From DATKCN01 sp035513175 (GTDB lineage: Bacteria; Chloroflexota; Chloroflexia; Thermomicrobiales; CFX8): 21,202 nucleotides of DNA. The notes beneath the pieces were generated by a model. It was given only the letters and a program-made list of their open reading frames with translations, was not told the DNA's origin and ran no database searches. Shown here piece by piece: positions 1 through 7,521 of the stretch. A program made the position numbers and the translations under genes. The stretch is from contig DATKCN010000036.1 of assembly GCA_035513175.1 (NCBI GenBank), positions 1 to 21,202 on the forward strand, read 5' to 3'. How positions within the stretch are numbered: the stretch's first letter is position 1; the number at the start of each line of letters is the position of its first letter.

Positions 1-51
1 CGGATGCGATGTTCAATCCGACCTCCACATGCGAGTGAATGGCATAACGAT

Positions 52-600
52 CTATGCAGACCTATGCGCGTGTTCTCTCGCCAATCTTGCACACTCTGCT
101 CGTAGGATCTTGATCTCGCCGGCCGATGGGCTGGGCCAACCCACCAGGCACAACGGCGGATGCAAGGCGTGAATAAGCGCCTTCTCCTTCATCGTTGGCT
201 CGTTTGACGGCATGGCCGCGACAGTCAAGTATTGAGGAATCCATACCGGTGGCCGTGACTCGCTTGTGGAGTCAAACGCGTAGTTTGTAAAGCGCAACCT
301 ATCCGCTGGATTGGTGGACCTTGGCACTCGAATCAGTGTCAGCGACTCACGAAGAATCGCTCCAAGCGATCGCCGAATCGTCGAACTTCCCGTTCGGTTG
401 TCCACCAAGTGCGTGCCCTGAACACGTGATCTGATGCTGTTTTCCGCCTTTCCGACGAAGATCACCTGATGAGGCGGACTTGTGATGTTCCCAAGCTCCT
501 CGCTCGCTCCTTCGCGAATGGCGAGGATGTAGCAGGCAGGCTCCGCAGGTAGATTAGCCTCAACGACTGGCGAAAACGCCAGTCCGCCGATAATGACCAT
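52..600 (-). CDS. GIY-YIG nuclease-fold protein
   Basis: The 182-aa product carries the layout of a GIY-YIG domain. A degenerate GIY strand is CYI (residues 23-25). The YIG strand is IFVGK (47-51). A basic helix follows with R57 and R59, then H64, and a late E139 sits ahead of the family-typical ALIHALHPPL (141-150), where the catalytic glutamate and the 'PPLN' turn are expected. The segment HLVDNRTGSSTIRRSLGAIL resembles stand-alone bacterial GIY-YIG proteins of unknown role. The ATG at 600 follows GGGAGGAG with short spacing. No partner domain is present, so it may be a small endonuclease or an inactive relative. By eye its base composition is near half GC, clearly lower than the following genes, which hints at separate ancestry. 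Confidence 0.72.
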   Translation of the reverse strand: MVIIGGLAFSPVVEANLPAEPACYILAIREGASEELGNITSPPHQVIFVGKAENSIRSRVQGTHLVDNRTGSSTIRRSLGAILRESLTLIRVPRSTNPADRLRFTNYAFDSTSESRPPVWIPQYLTVAAMPSNEPTMKEKALIHALHPPLCLVGWPSPSAGEIKILRAECARLAREHAHRSA

Positions 601-718
601 CTCTCCTCCCTAGAAGGTCGCCTCTGCGTAGTTGAGAATCTAGACATTGTCTCAGCAACTACGTCGAGGATCCGCAGTTGTCGATATCATGCGGTCAAGC
701 GTTGTGTCCCGGTTGACA

Positions 719-1462
719 TTATCTCCACTCCCCGAAGCGATACCGTGTCCACAAATTCTCCGCGATGCGGCTGGGATTGGCGTGGATGCCGTAGCGCTGG
801 AAGTGCTTGCAGACGTTGGCGAGGTCGCGCTCCAGCAGCTCGAAGGCGTTCGGGTTGGATGTCGGATCGACTGCCTGTGGAAAGTCGATCGTGACCAGCT
901 CATCGTTCCAGTAGAGGATGTTATAGGCCGAGAGGTCGCCGTGTACGCGGTCGTGGCGCAACCAGGTGGCGACATCGGCCAGCAGGCGCTCGAAGTGCAT
1001 GCGGGCGTCGGCCGGGTCGAGCCGCACGCTGTGCAGCGGCGGGGCTGGACCGTCCGCGTCGCCGAGGTATTCCATCAGGATCACGTCGGTGGTCTTGGTA
1101 ATCGGGCGCGGCACGCGCGTGCCTGCCTCATGCGCGAGCGCGAGGGTACGGTACTCGTGCTCGACCCACGAGGAGAAGCGCATCTGCAACCCAACGCGCG
1201 ATTTACTCTCGAAGGCGACACGCGCGCGGCGATCCCAGCCGTCGGTGCGGCCGGCCTGATAGACGTTGTCGTTGCGGAACCCGCGTGATTCCAGCGGCCG
1301 GTAGAGCTTGGCGGCCACCAGATCGAGTCCGCTGGTTGGTCCGCCAGAGCAACAGTAGGCGGTCGCTTCCTTGCCGCTTTTCAATTCATACAGCACATCG
1401 GTGATCCAGCCTTCGTCGATGAGCAGCTCCAGCTCGGGGAACTGGGTCGAGATTTCCTTCAA
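719..1462 (-). CDS. RIO-like serine/threonine protein kinase
   Basis: The 247-aa product shows RIO/atypical kinase signatures: a nucleotide loop at GKEATAY (30-36), the lysine K52 in AAKLY, the hinge-like MEYLG (130-134), the catalytic loop HGDLSAYN (174-181, with D176 and N181), and the metal-binding IDF (192-194, D193). The HGDLSxYN loop and following IDFPQAVD are characteristic of the RIO1 family. The start chosen is TTG at 1462, because GGAGGA lies directly upstream at 4-nt spacing. The ATG-like alternatives inside would remove the nucleotide loop. Bacterial RIO kinases have no settled substrate, so a role in ribosome maturation, known for archaeal and eukaryotic Rio1, is only an analogy. 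The gene stands alone downstream of a strong terminator and has a 12-bp palindrome just upstream. Confidence 0.85.
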   Translation of the reverse strand: MKEISTQFPELELLIDEGWITDVLYELKSGKEATAYCCSGGPTSGLDLVAAKLYRPLESRGFRNDNVYQAGRTDGWDRRARVAFESKSRVGLQMRFSSWVEHEYRTLALAHEAGTRVPRPITKTTDVILMEYLGDADGPAPPLHSVRLDPADARMHFERLLADVATWLRHDRVHGDLSAYNILYWNDELVTIDFPQAVDPTSNPNAFELLERDLANVCKHFQRYGIHANPSRIAENLWTRYRFGEWR

Positions 1463-1477
1463 GGTTCCTCCGTTGAT

Positions 1478-1489
1478 GTAACGCGTTAC
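1478..1489. promoter_or_regulatory. Perfect 12-bp palindrome upstream of RIO kinase
   Basis: GTAACGCGTTAC is an exact palindrome 15 bp upstream of the TTG start of the kinase gene, between the terminator and the SD site. Its position fits an operator or start-site regulator site. No regulator is suggested by the neighbours. Confidence 0.35.
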
Positions 1490-1560
1490 GAGTAGTGATT
1501 AGGTTGGGGCGCGGCGGGTTGACCGCTGGTCCCGCTCCATGTCCTCCGTCAGCCGCGCAC

Positions 1561-1592
1561 AAAAAACGCCGCCCCCTCAGGGAGCGGCGTCT
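1561..1592 (-). terminator. Rho-independent terminator
   Basis: Read on the minus strand this is a 10-bp stem, CGCCGCTCCC pairing with GGGGGCGGCG (one G-T pair), with a TGA loop followed by six T. It ends transcription coming from the PRC-barrel gene and insulates the RIO kinase gene, whose start lies about 100 bp further on. Confidence 0.88.
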
Positions 1593-1778
1593 GTGAATCC
1601 TGCGGCGGACTACGTCCGGTTAGGGATCAGCCTTGCGCTGCGTCTGGGGACATGGATGCCTCGTTATGGCGCCTGCAATTGTGTTGTGCATCTCACATCC
1701 TCCGTTCCAGCCTGTGCTCGCGGAACCTCTGCCCGCTGGCCGGCACGTGACACAGGGTACTCGTCGCGCAGGCGCATG

Positions 1779-2462
1779 TCAACTGGCTGTGACGGCCATT
1801 TCCATGCCGATCTCGTCGGACATCACGTTCAGGCGCACGTAGCGGTGGGTGATGGAGTCCACTCGCCCGATTGGCACCGTTATGTCGTGATGCATGAAGA
1901 ACCCGGCCCGGACGACGAACCCGGTGATGTCGCCACGCTCGTCGAAGATGATCTCGTCGACCGTGCCGATCTTGCTGTCGTCGGCCGCCAGCACATCGGC
2001 GCCCTTGTCGAGCACGACGGCAGCATCGGGCAGGCTGGAGCGCACCTCGACGACGCCCCCTTCAAGCACGGTCTCCTGATATAGATTCGTGCGCGCCGCG
2101 CGCATCGCGTGACGGCCGGCCCCGGCGCGGTACAGCAGCGGCTGGTTGGTGGTCGGCCCTGCGCCCAGGCCGAACGGAGTCAGGCTGCTGTTGACCGAGG
2201 AGCCGACGGTGTATTCGTGCGCGGAAAAGCGTGGCAGCGACTGCGCGGCTTCGGCGTCGATTTTCAGCACGAGCGTGTCGTCCTCCACGAGGCCGATGTC
2301 GGCGTAGTTCACGATCCAGTGCGCCGGCAGCGGCAGGTGTTGATGCACGACGATTTCCAGCAGTTCCTGATGATCGGGGTCGACGACCAGCCGGTCGACT
2401 TTCCCGATGCGCTTGCCATCGCTGGTAACCACTACCATGCCCAGTCTGATATTGGTGTTCAT
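1779..2462 (-). CDS. PRC-barrel domain protein (two domains)
   Basis: The 227-aa cytoplasmic product has two PRC-barrel-like modules. The N-terminal one (about 5-75) includes VTSDGKRIGKVDRLVVDPD, and the C-terminal one (about 140-215) includes VLAADDSKIGTVDEIIFDERG. Both show the typical pattern of G-K/S-x-G-x-V-D followed by a charged turn and a beta strand. A polar linker joins them. PRC-barrel proteins are known in photosynthetic reaction centres and in RimM, but stand-alone bacterial ones are usually uncharacterised and often stress-linked, so no specific role is claimed. The start is ATG 2462, because GAAGGAG sits 6-7 nt upstream. A GTG 18 bases earlier overlaps that SD site and is less likely. 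Transcription ends at the terminator at 1561-1592. Confidence 0.85.
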   Translation of the reverse strand: MNTNIRLGMVVVTSDGKRIGKVDRLVVDPDHQELLEIVVHQHLPLPAHWIVNYADIGLVEDDTLVLKIDAEAAQSLPRFSAHEYTVGSSVNSSLTPFGLGAGPTTNQPLLYRAGAGRHAMRAARTNLYQETVLEGGVVEVRSSLPDAAVVLDKGADVLAADDSKIGTVDEIIFDERGDITGFVVRAGFFMHHDITVPIGRVDSITHRYVRLNVMSDEIGMEMAVTAS

Positions 2463-2486
2463 CGTGCGCTCCTTCGGCACTGCTCA

Positions 2487-2518
2487 ACGACGATCGAGTT
2501 CGCTGCGCTCAGCCTAGT
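2487..2518. repeat. Possible degenerate copy of the GTCATTCTGAGCGCAGCGAA repeat
   Basis: The stretch GAGTTCGCTGCGCTCAG just upstream of the PRC-barrel gene resembles the reverse complement of the middle of the dispersed repeat seen near 19220-19360 and 20982-21072. The match covers only the central block, so it may be chance. Confidence 0.25.
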
Positions 2519-2630
2519 CGGAACGGCGTCGCATTCGCGTGCGCGATAGGGCCTGGACATGACAGTTTCGTGTCAGGGTTGAGCGGGGCCGGGTCAAGGG
2601 GGGTCAGAGCTTCAGGCCGCAATCCCCCGG

Positions 2631-3656
2631 CTACGTGGCATGCGTCTCGGCCATGCGGAGCAGGTCCTCGCGCAGGTTGGCGCGCCATGCAACGGGAACG
2701 ATCAGCTCCGCCTCGGGGCCAAGCCAGCGCAGCAGCTCGAACACGAGGGTCTGGTTGTCCTCGCCGTAGGTCATGCGCACGCGTCCGTTTGGCAGGTCGT
2801 CGTAGGCGGCGTGGCGGAAGTACCAGTCGCGCCGCAGGCGGTCACGCTGTCGGGCGGACATCTCGATCGTGACCGGCGCTTCCTGTGACCAACGCTGCAT
2901 CGCGGGACGCAGCCAGACACCAGCCAGCAGGTCGCGCACGTCCACGTCCGCCGGGGAGCCAGCCGGTCCGTGCGAACTGATGTATGTAACGCGGTCTGCG
3001 CGCCAGACACGACGGCCGCCGGCCTCGCCGTCACGTTCCCCCACGAGATACCAGCGATCGCGGTCCCAGAATGCAGCGCCCGGCACGATGAGTAGCGATG
3101 ACGCCTCGCGACTATACGGCGACTTGTAGCGCAGCGAGACGCGCTGGCGGTCGAACAGCGCCTGCAGGAAGACGGTCACAGTGCGGCCTTCCGCTTCGCT
3201 GGAACCGGAGAAGACTGGCGCGAGCCGCTGTTCCGGGCGCTCCTCGTGGAACGTGTCGACCGGTGCTGGCTCGAAGCCGACCGCGCGGTCCACGTTCGCT
3301 ATCAGGGCGTGCAGGTGGTCGGGCAGGGCAGCCAGGAGCTTGCGGCGGGCGGATTCGGTCTCGGACTGGTAGGGCCTCGCGCGCAGGCTGGAGAGGGAGG
3401 CGAGGCCGAGGATGAGCGAGGTGGCTTCGCCGGTCGAGAACATCACCGGCGGCAGAAAGTAGCCCGGCAGCAGCCTGATGCCGCCGCCGCGACCTCGTTC
3501 CGCGTAGACGGGCACTCCGAGGGCGCTGAGCAGATCGATGTCCCGATGGATCGTGCGTGTCGACACGCCGAAGCGGCGCGCCAGCACGGCTGCTGACGTG
3601 CGCTGCTCGCCGCGCAGGAACAGCAGCAGACCCATGATCCGATCGAAGCGCTGCAT
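2631..3656 (-). CDS. HTH/WYL-domain transcriptional regulator (YafY type)
   Basis: The 341-aa product begins with a DeoR-like winged helix-turn-helix (2-60; recognition segment FGVSTRTIHRDIDLLSALGVPVYAERGRGGG) that is characteristic of YafY/WYL regulators. A middle WYL domain contains FWDRDRWYLVGERDG, with the W-Y-L motif itself, followed by a C-terminal WCX-like extension ending in LREDLLRMAETHAT. WYL domains bind ligands, in some cases nucleic acids, and most members regulate neighbouring genes. The start is ATG 3656 with GAGG six bases upstream. The open frame continues 81 codons further upstream but with low-quality, Arg-rich sequence that overlaps the opposite gene's start. It is divergent from the MFS exporter gene, so it probably controls that gene and itself through the 233-bp gap. 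Confidence 0.9.
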   Translation of the reverse strand: MQRFDRIMGLLLFLRGEQRTSAAVLARRFGVSTRTIHRDIDLLSALGVPVYAERGRGGGIRLLPGYFLPPVMFSTGEATSLILGLASLSSLRARPYQSETESARRKLLAALPDHLHALIANVDRAVGFEPAPVDTFHEERPEQRLAPVFSGSSEAEGRTVTVFLQALFDRQRVSLRYKSPYSREASSLLIVPGAAFWDRDRWYLVGERDGEAGGRRVWRADRVTYISSHGPAGSPADVDVRDLLAGVWLRPAMQRWSQEAPVTIEMSARQRDRLRRDWYFRHAAYDDLPNGRVRMTYGEDNQTLVFELLRWLGPEAELIVPVAWRANLREDLLRMAETHAT

Positions 3657-3889
3657 GTTGGCCCTCGTGTTCTTTTCCGGCGGAGTGTGCCGGGTCACTG
3701 GCCCCGCGTTCCTAGTGACGCTGATGTGTCCAGTGGATCGAATGCTCGGCTTTCGCCGTCGTGCCCCTGGCTGGCGCTCGCGGCGCCCGCTCATAAATAT
3801 GACACGCTGACGCCAGATTGATCGTGTGTACTGAAGACACACGTCGTGAACACGACAATGTAACAGTGTCATGAGGATTGGAAACGAGC
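3657..3889. promoter_or_regulatory. Divergent control region, WYL regulator / MFS exporter
   Basis: The gap contains an inverted repeat GTCGTG-AA-CACGAC (3843-3856), a short repeat GTGT...ACAC (about 3825-3843), and an A+T-rich island around 3793-3803 that could serve as a minus-strand -10 region. No clear -35/-10 pair could be assigned. The 3843-3856 repeat lies some 35 bp before the exporter start and is the best operator candidate for the WYL protein. Confidence 0.45.
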
Positions 3890-5179
3890 GTGGCGTCATT
3901 TGATGCTGGGCTGTACCGGCAGGTGCTGGGACAGCGGTCGTTCAGGCTGTTCTGGCTGGGATTCGTCTTCTCCGTGCTGGGCGACTCGATGACGCGTGTG
4001 GCGTTGACGTGGATTGTCTACGAGCAGACCGGCTCGGCACGCGCGATCGGCTGGTTGATGTTGTGCTACACCGGCCCGATCGTGGTCGGCGGGTTGATGG
4101 CCGGGGCGCTGCTGGACCGCTTCGACCGGCGCACGGTGATGATCGTCGACAACGCGATTCGAGGCGTCGCTGTCGCCACGATTCCGTTGCTGCATCTGCT
4201 GGGAAGGCTGGAGATCTGGCACATCTACGTGGTGGCGGTGGTCTACGGCCTGCTGATGATGGTCTCGCTGGCCGGGACGCCGGCGCTCATTCCGGCGCTG
4301 GTCAAGCCGGAGCAGCGCTCGACGGCCAACGCGCTGGAGATGCTGGGGTTCACTCTGGGCGGAATTATCGGCCCGCCGTTGACGGGGTTGCTGATTGGCT
4401 GGGTCGCGGCGCCGTACGTCATCCTGCTCGACGCGCTGACCTACGTTGGATTCGCGATCGTGCTGGCGGCAACGCGGACGGAGGCGCGGGTGGCGGCGAC
4501 GCGGGTAGCGCGGCGATTGTCCTCGATGCGCGAAGTCGCCGGGCTGATGGTTCGCCAGCCTGTGCTGCTGTCGACGACGTTGATGTTCATGGCGTTCAAT
4601 CTCGGGTCAGGCTTCATCTACCTGACGTTGCCCGTAATGTCCGATCGCGTGCTTGGGGGTGGGCCGGGGCTGTATGGCGCGCTACTCGGCGTGCTGGCGG
4701 CCGGGCAGGTGACGAGCGCGTTGCTGAGCGGGACGCTGACGTTCACCCGTCCGCTCGGAACGATGATCTGCATGGCACAGATGGCGGCGGGGGCAGCGCT
4801 GCTGTTGCTGCTGGGGCAGCACGTTGCGGCGGCCTTCGCCGGGCTGGCGCTGTATGGGCTGATGAGCTCACCGCTGACGGTCTGGGCGCAGACGTTGCGG
4901 ATGCAGATCATCCCCGAGCAGCTGCGCGGGCGCGCCTTCGCGCTGCTGCGGACGATCATGCAGGCTGGCACGCCCATCGGCGGGGCGGCGGGCGGCGTGC
5001 TCTTGCCGGTGCTGGGAATTCCGGCGATGATCGGGATCGGCGCCCTGCTGGTGTCCACGCCGGGGGCGCTTGGCTACCGGGTGCGGGAGCTGCGGCAGGC
5101 AGGGGCGCAGGCGATGACACGCGTGGAGCCACCCACAGCCGGGGAGACGCCAGACGCCGTTACGGTGGGAGATTCCTGA
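3890..5179 (+). CDS. MFS transporter (EntS/MFS_3-like exporter)
   Basis: The roughly 429-aa hydrophobic protein has about 12 predicted membrane segments. A motif-A-like loop between segments 2 and 3 reads GALLDRFDRRTVMIVDN. The second half is related, with an inter-domain cytoplasmic loop around VAATRVARRLSSMREVAG. The N-terminal FRLFWLGFVFSVLGDSMTRVALTWIVYEQTGS is typical of MFS_3 / enterobactin-exporter-like transporters of small molecules and drugs. The GTG at 3890 is preferred because GAGGA lies 12 nt upstream. An in-frame TTG at 3878 directly abuts that SD site. The stop overlaps the start of the downstream acetyltransferase (TGATG), indicating an operon. Substrate unknown; pairing with an acetyltransferase and a WYL regulator fits export or detoxification. 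Confidence 0.88.
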   Translation: MASFDAGLYRQVLGQRSFRLFWLGFVFSVLGDSMTRVALTWIVYEQTGSARAIGWLMLCYTGPIVVGGLMAGALLDRFDRRTVMIVDNAIRGVAVATIPLLHLLGRLEIWHIYVVAVVYGLLMMVSLAGTPALIPALVKPEQRSTANALEMLGFTLGGIIGPPLTGLLIGWVAAPYVILLDALTYVGFAIVLAATRTEARVAATRVARRLSSMREVAGLMVRQPVLLSTTLMFMAFNLGSGFIYLTLPVMSDRVLGGGPGLYGALLGVLAAGQVTSALLSGTLTFTRPLGTMICMAQMAAGAALLLLLGQHVAAAFAGLALYGLMSSPLTVWAQTLRMQIIPEQLRGRAFALLRTIMQAGTPIGGAAGGVLLPVLGIPAMIGIGALLVSTPGALGYRVRELRQAGAQAMTRVEPPTAGETPDAVTVGDS

Positions 5180-5745
5180 TGGGGATTGACGTTCATCCGG
5201 TCACGCCAGAGCGTTGGGACGACCTGGAGGCGCTGTTCGGTCCACGTGGAGCCTGCGCCGGATGCTGGTGCATGTTCCTGCGTCAAACGCGGAGCGAGCA
5301 CCAGGCGATGAAAGGCAATCCGAACCGGCAGGCGTTGCAGGCCATCGTGCAATCCGGACAGACGCCAGGCATGCTGGCCTACGTGGACGGGGATGCAGCG
5401 GGCTGGTGCGCGGTCGCCCCCCGGGAGGAGTTTTCGGCGCTGGAACGCTCGCGCATCCTGAAACCGGTTGACGACGCGCCGGTCTGGTCGATCACCTGCC
5501 TGTTCGTAGCGAAGGAGCACCGGCGCCAGGGGCTGACGCTGGCGCTGATCGACGCTGCCTTGGCCCACGCAAGGACCAACGGCGCGACGGTGGTCGAGGC
5601 ATATCCGGTGGAGCCGAAGTCCTCCGACATGCCGCCAGTGTTCATCTGGACCGGGGTGGCTTCCATGTTCGCGCAGTGCGGCTTCAGCGAGGTAGCGCGT
5701 CGCTCGGCGACGCGCCCGATCATGCGCATCAGTCTCGATCGATGA
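5179..5745 (+). CDS. GNAT family N-acetyltransferase
   Basis: The 188-aa product has a GNAT core. Beta-4 is VWSITCLFVAKEHRRQGL (103-119), containing the acetyl-CoA pyrophosphate loop R-R-Q-G-L, followed by helix LALIDAALAHARTNGA and beta-5 VVEAYPVEP. The C-terminal part, FMFAQCGF-like (163-169: MFAQCGF), matches the usual 'Y..lGF' region. A cysteine cluster C26-x-x-C29-x-C31 near the N terminus is typical of a little-studied GNAT subgroup and could bind metal or be redox-active. The start ATG shares one base with the stop of the MFS gene, so translation is probably coupled. GGGAG lies about 7 nt upstream. Substrate cannot be named from sequence. Confidence 0.87.
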   Translation: MGIDVHPVTPERWDDLEALFGPRGACAGCWCMFLRQTRSEHQAMKGNPNRQALQAIVQSGQTPGMLAYVDGDAAGWCAVAPREEFSALERSRILKPVDDAPVWSITCLFVAKEHRRQGLTLALIDAALAHARTNGATVVEAYPVEPKSSDMPPVFIWTGVASMFAQCGFSEVARRSATRPIMRISLDR

Positions 5746-5794
5746 GACGTGGCGCCGGCCGCTAACGCTGATCCGGCGAATCGGGTCGGCAGAG

Positions 5795-6241
5795 TCAGCC
5801 GGCCAGGTCGTTGGGACGAGCGACGCGCGGGTTGCCGAAGTCATCCAGGACGACGTGGCCGTTGCTGTCAGCGATCAGCGCGCCCTTGCTCATGTCGAGC
5901 AGCACAAGGCAGTTGCCCCAGGGATCCTCGACAACGACGCACCTGCCGATGGGAATGTCGAATGGCCGCTTGAGGACTCGACCGCCAGCCGCGACGATCG
6001 CCGCGGAAGCGTCGCCGGCCGACGCGACCAGTAGATCGGTCTCCATGCCGTCGTATTCGGTATGGATCACGAGCTCCGCGTCGGTCTCTGGCATGCGTAG
6101 CCCGGCCGCCGTTTCTGTGCGCCAACTCAGCTTGTGGCCGAGCTTGTCGCGGTAAAACGCGAGCCCGGCGTCAAGATCGGGCACTGGCAAGCGGAGGCAG
6201 TCGATCTTGCGGAACAGTGGTCGATCGTCCCGGTCGTTCAT
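5795..6241 (-). CDS. VOC family protein (glyoxalase/bleomycin-resistance fold)
   Basis: The 148-aa product contains paired beta-alpha-beta-beta-beta units: RKIDCLRLPVPDLDAGLAFY...KLG at the start and GRVLKRPFDIPIGRCVVVEDPWGNCLVLLD in the second half, the hallmark of the vicinal oxygen chelate superfamily. The usual metal ligands are not obvious. The first-strand position normally His/Gln is occupied within DCLRL, and the final 'LEL' glutamate is replaced by LVLLD. It may be a non-catalytic binding protein or use other ligands. The start chosen is ATG 6241. There is no SD site, but a TACACT -10-like element ends six bases upstream, which suggests leaderless translation. The upstream gene is divergent, and the downstream acetyltransferase gene is convergent with a 49-bp gap. 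Confidence 0.85.
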   Translation of the reverse strand: MNDRDDRPLFRKIDCLRLPVPDLDAGLAFYRDKLGHKLSWRTETAAGLRMPETDAELVIHTEYDGMETDLLVASAGDASAAIVAAGGRVLKRPFDIPIGRCVVVEDPWGNCLVLLDMSKGALIADSNGHVVLDDFGNPRVARPNDLAG

Positions 6242-6247
6242 CAGGCC

Positions 6248-6253
6248 AGTGTA
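6248..6253 (-). promoter_or_regulatory. -10-like element for a leaderless VOC mRNA
   Basis: TACACT (minus strand) ends six bases before the ATG at 6241, with no SD site in between. This is the arrangement of a leaderless promoter, in which transcription begins at or near the start codon. No good -35 is visible. Confidence 0.4.
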
Positions 6254-6501
6254 GCACTGGCGTCTGGGACGCACGCGCTCCCGGGCGTCCCGCATTGCCT
6301 GGAACAGCTATGCGCTTCGAAGCTCCTCTGGGTAAAGAAAGTAGTTCGAGTGACGAGCGCGTCGGCAACGGTGGCATCGGGGTCGGGAATCGTAACGGGT
6401 CTCCTGTCGCGTGGTTTACTCGATCGCACGGGAAACACAGACGCAACAGTAGGACCATTGAGACCCTCCTGCCGGCAGCGGGAGGCGGCGCGCGGGGCGG
6501 G

Positions 6502-7521
6502 ATGATGACGGAGTTTGACTTGCTGAGCTACCGGGAACAGGTCAAGCGTCTGCGGCGCCTGGCACGGATGGCGCTGGCCGAGTATGACCTGGGTCCTGGT
6601 CCGGCGCGCCTCAGCCTGCTGGCGCATATGGATAACACGACGTTTCGGGTGGACACCGACGGCGGCGGGCGCTTCACGTTGCGCGTCCACCGCGTCAGCC
6701 ACTCACCGGCGCAGCCGCGCCGCACACTCGGCAACGTGCGTTCGGAGCTTGAGTGGCTTGACGCGCTGCGACGCGACGCCGGCCTCGACGTTCCCAGGCC
6801 GATTGCCAGCCGGCGCGGCGCGCTGGCGCTGGCCGTCGAGACCGCGGATGTGCCCGGCGCCCGTGTCTGCTCGCTGCTGGGCTGGATCGATGGGCGATTC
6901 GTCAATGTCAGGCTGACGCCAGTGCATCTGGAACGGGTAGGGGCCTTCATCGCGCGGCTGCACGACCACTCGTCGGTCTGGACGCCACCGGCCGGATTCG
7001 AACGGGGTCGGGTCGGGGAGCTTCCGGAGGACGTTGCGGTGAGCATCCTGGAGGCCATCGCGGATCGGTGCGAGCGGGAGGATGTCGCTACGGTCGAGCG
7101 TGCGATTCACGACGCGCGGCAGGCTCAGCGAGAGCTCGGCCATCAGCCAGGCTTCTTTGGCCTGATCCACGGCGATCTGCACCAGGACAACTATCTATTC
7201 AACGCTGACGCGGTCCGCGCGATCGACTTCGATGACTGCGGCTGGGGCTGGCTGCTGTACGATCTGGCTGTTCCGCTCAGCGAGATCCGCTTCCGCCCGG
7301 CGTTCCCGGAGTTGCGCGCAGCCCTGCTCCGGGGCTACGAGCGATCGAGGCGGCTGCCTGTCGGCTGCGAGAGCGGAATCGACGCGTTTATCGCCCTGCG
7401 CTATGTTCAGCTCGCGGTCTGGTTTCTCGAGCATCGCGACCACCCCGGCTTTGCGGAATGGGAGCTCGATGTCCGCTATCTGCTCCGCCGTCTCAGGCGC
7501 CTTGCGGCGGGACTGGACTAG
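6502..7521 (+). CDS. Phosphotransferase, APH / homoserine-kinase-II-like
   Basis: The 339-aa product has the aminoglycoside-phosphotransferase (APH) protein-kinase-like fold. Features are an N-lobe strand FTLRVHR (58-64), E82 or E84 in the alpha-C region SELEWL, the catalytic loop HGDLHQDN (223-230, D225 and N230), and the metal-binding IDFDDCG (241-247, D242). The HGDLHQDNYLF/IDFDDCGWG pattern is closest to homoserine-kinase-type, choline/hydroxylysine-kinase-like and SrkA-like enzymes rather than to dedicated drug-resistance APHs. Small-molecule or protein phosphorylation is therefore possible. Two adjacent ATGs (6502, 6505) follow a GGGGCGGG stretch. The frame is open further upstream to 6217, but that part looks non-coding. 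Its stop lies within CTAG shared with the convergent serine hydrolase gene. Confidence 0.85.
   Translation: MMTEFDLLSYREQVKRLRRLARMALAEYDLGPGPARLSLLAHMDNTTFRVDTDGGGRFTLRVHRVSHSPAQPRRTLGNVRSELEWLDALRRDAGLDVPRPIASRRGALALAVETADVPGARVCSLLGWIDGRFVNVRLTPVHLERVGAFIARLHDHSSVWTPPAGFERGRVGELPEDVAVSILEAIADRCEREDVATVERAIHDARQAQRELGHQPGFFGLIHGDLHQDNYLFNADAVRAIDFDDCGWGWLLYDLAVPLSEIRFRPAFPELRAALLRGYERSRRLPVGCESGIDAFIALRYVQLAVWFLEHRDHPGFAEWELDVRYLLRRLRRLAAGLD

Larger units (their letters stand above)
1463..1778. other. Intergenic region between RIO kinase and PRC-barrel gene
   Basis: This 316-bp gap lies between two minus-strand genes. It holds a strong minus-strand terminator about 190 nt after the PRC-barrel stop, and a 12-bp palindrome just upstream of the kinase start. 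The 190 nt between stop and terminator contain no convincing ORF on either strand but do contain local stems such as GTTCC...GGAAC and GGATG...CATCC. It may be a long structured 3' UTR or a small RNA. No tRNA is seen. Confidence 0.5.

Noticed and set aside
647..1288. Long plus-strand ORF opposite the RIO kinase
   Set aside because: It is the antisense shadow of the kinase. The kinase strand has intact catalytic motifs and a good SD site.
1561..1778. T-box-like leader on the minus strand (GACGAGTA, GGCAGAGG, GGCTGGAAC then a terminator)
   Set aside because: The defining TGGNACCGCG element is missing, and the downstream gene is a kinase rather than an aminoacyl-tRNA or amino-acid gene.
4009..5178. 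Plus-strand N-terminal extension of the acetyltransferase across the MFS gene
   Set aside because: The extension is Arg/Gly/Ala-rich out-of-frame reading of the MFS gene. The GNAT domain begins at the ATG overlapping the MFS stop.
6217..6501. Upstream extension of the phosphotransferase ORF
   Set aside because: It has no domain and low-quality sequence; paired ATGs at 6502 and 6505 start directly before the conserved part.
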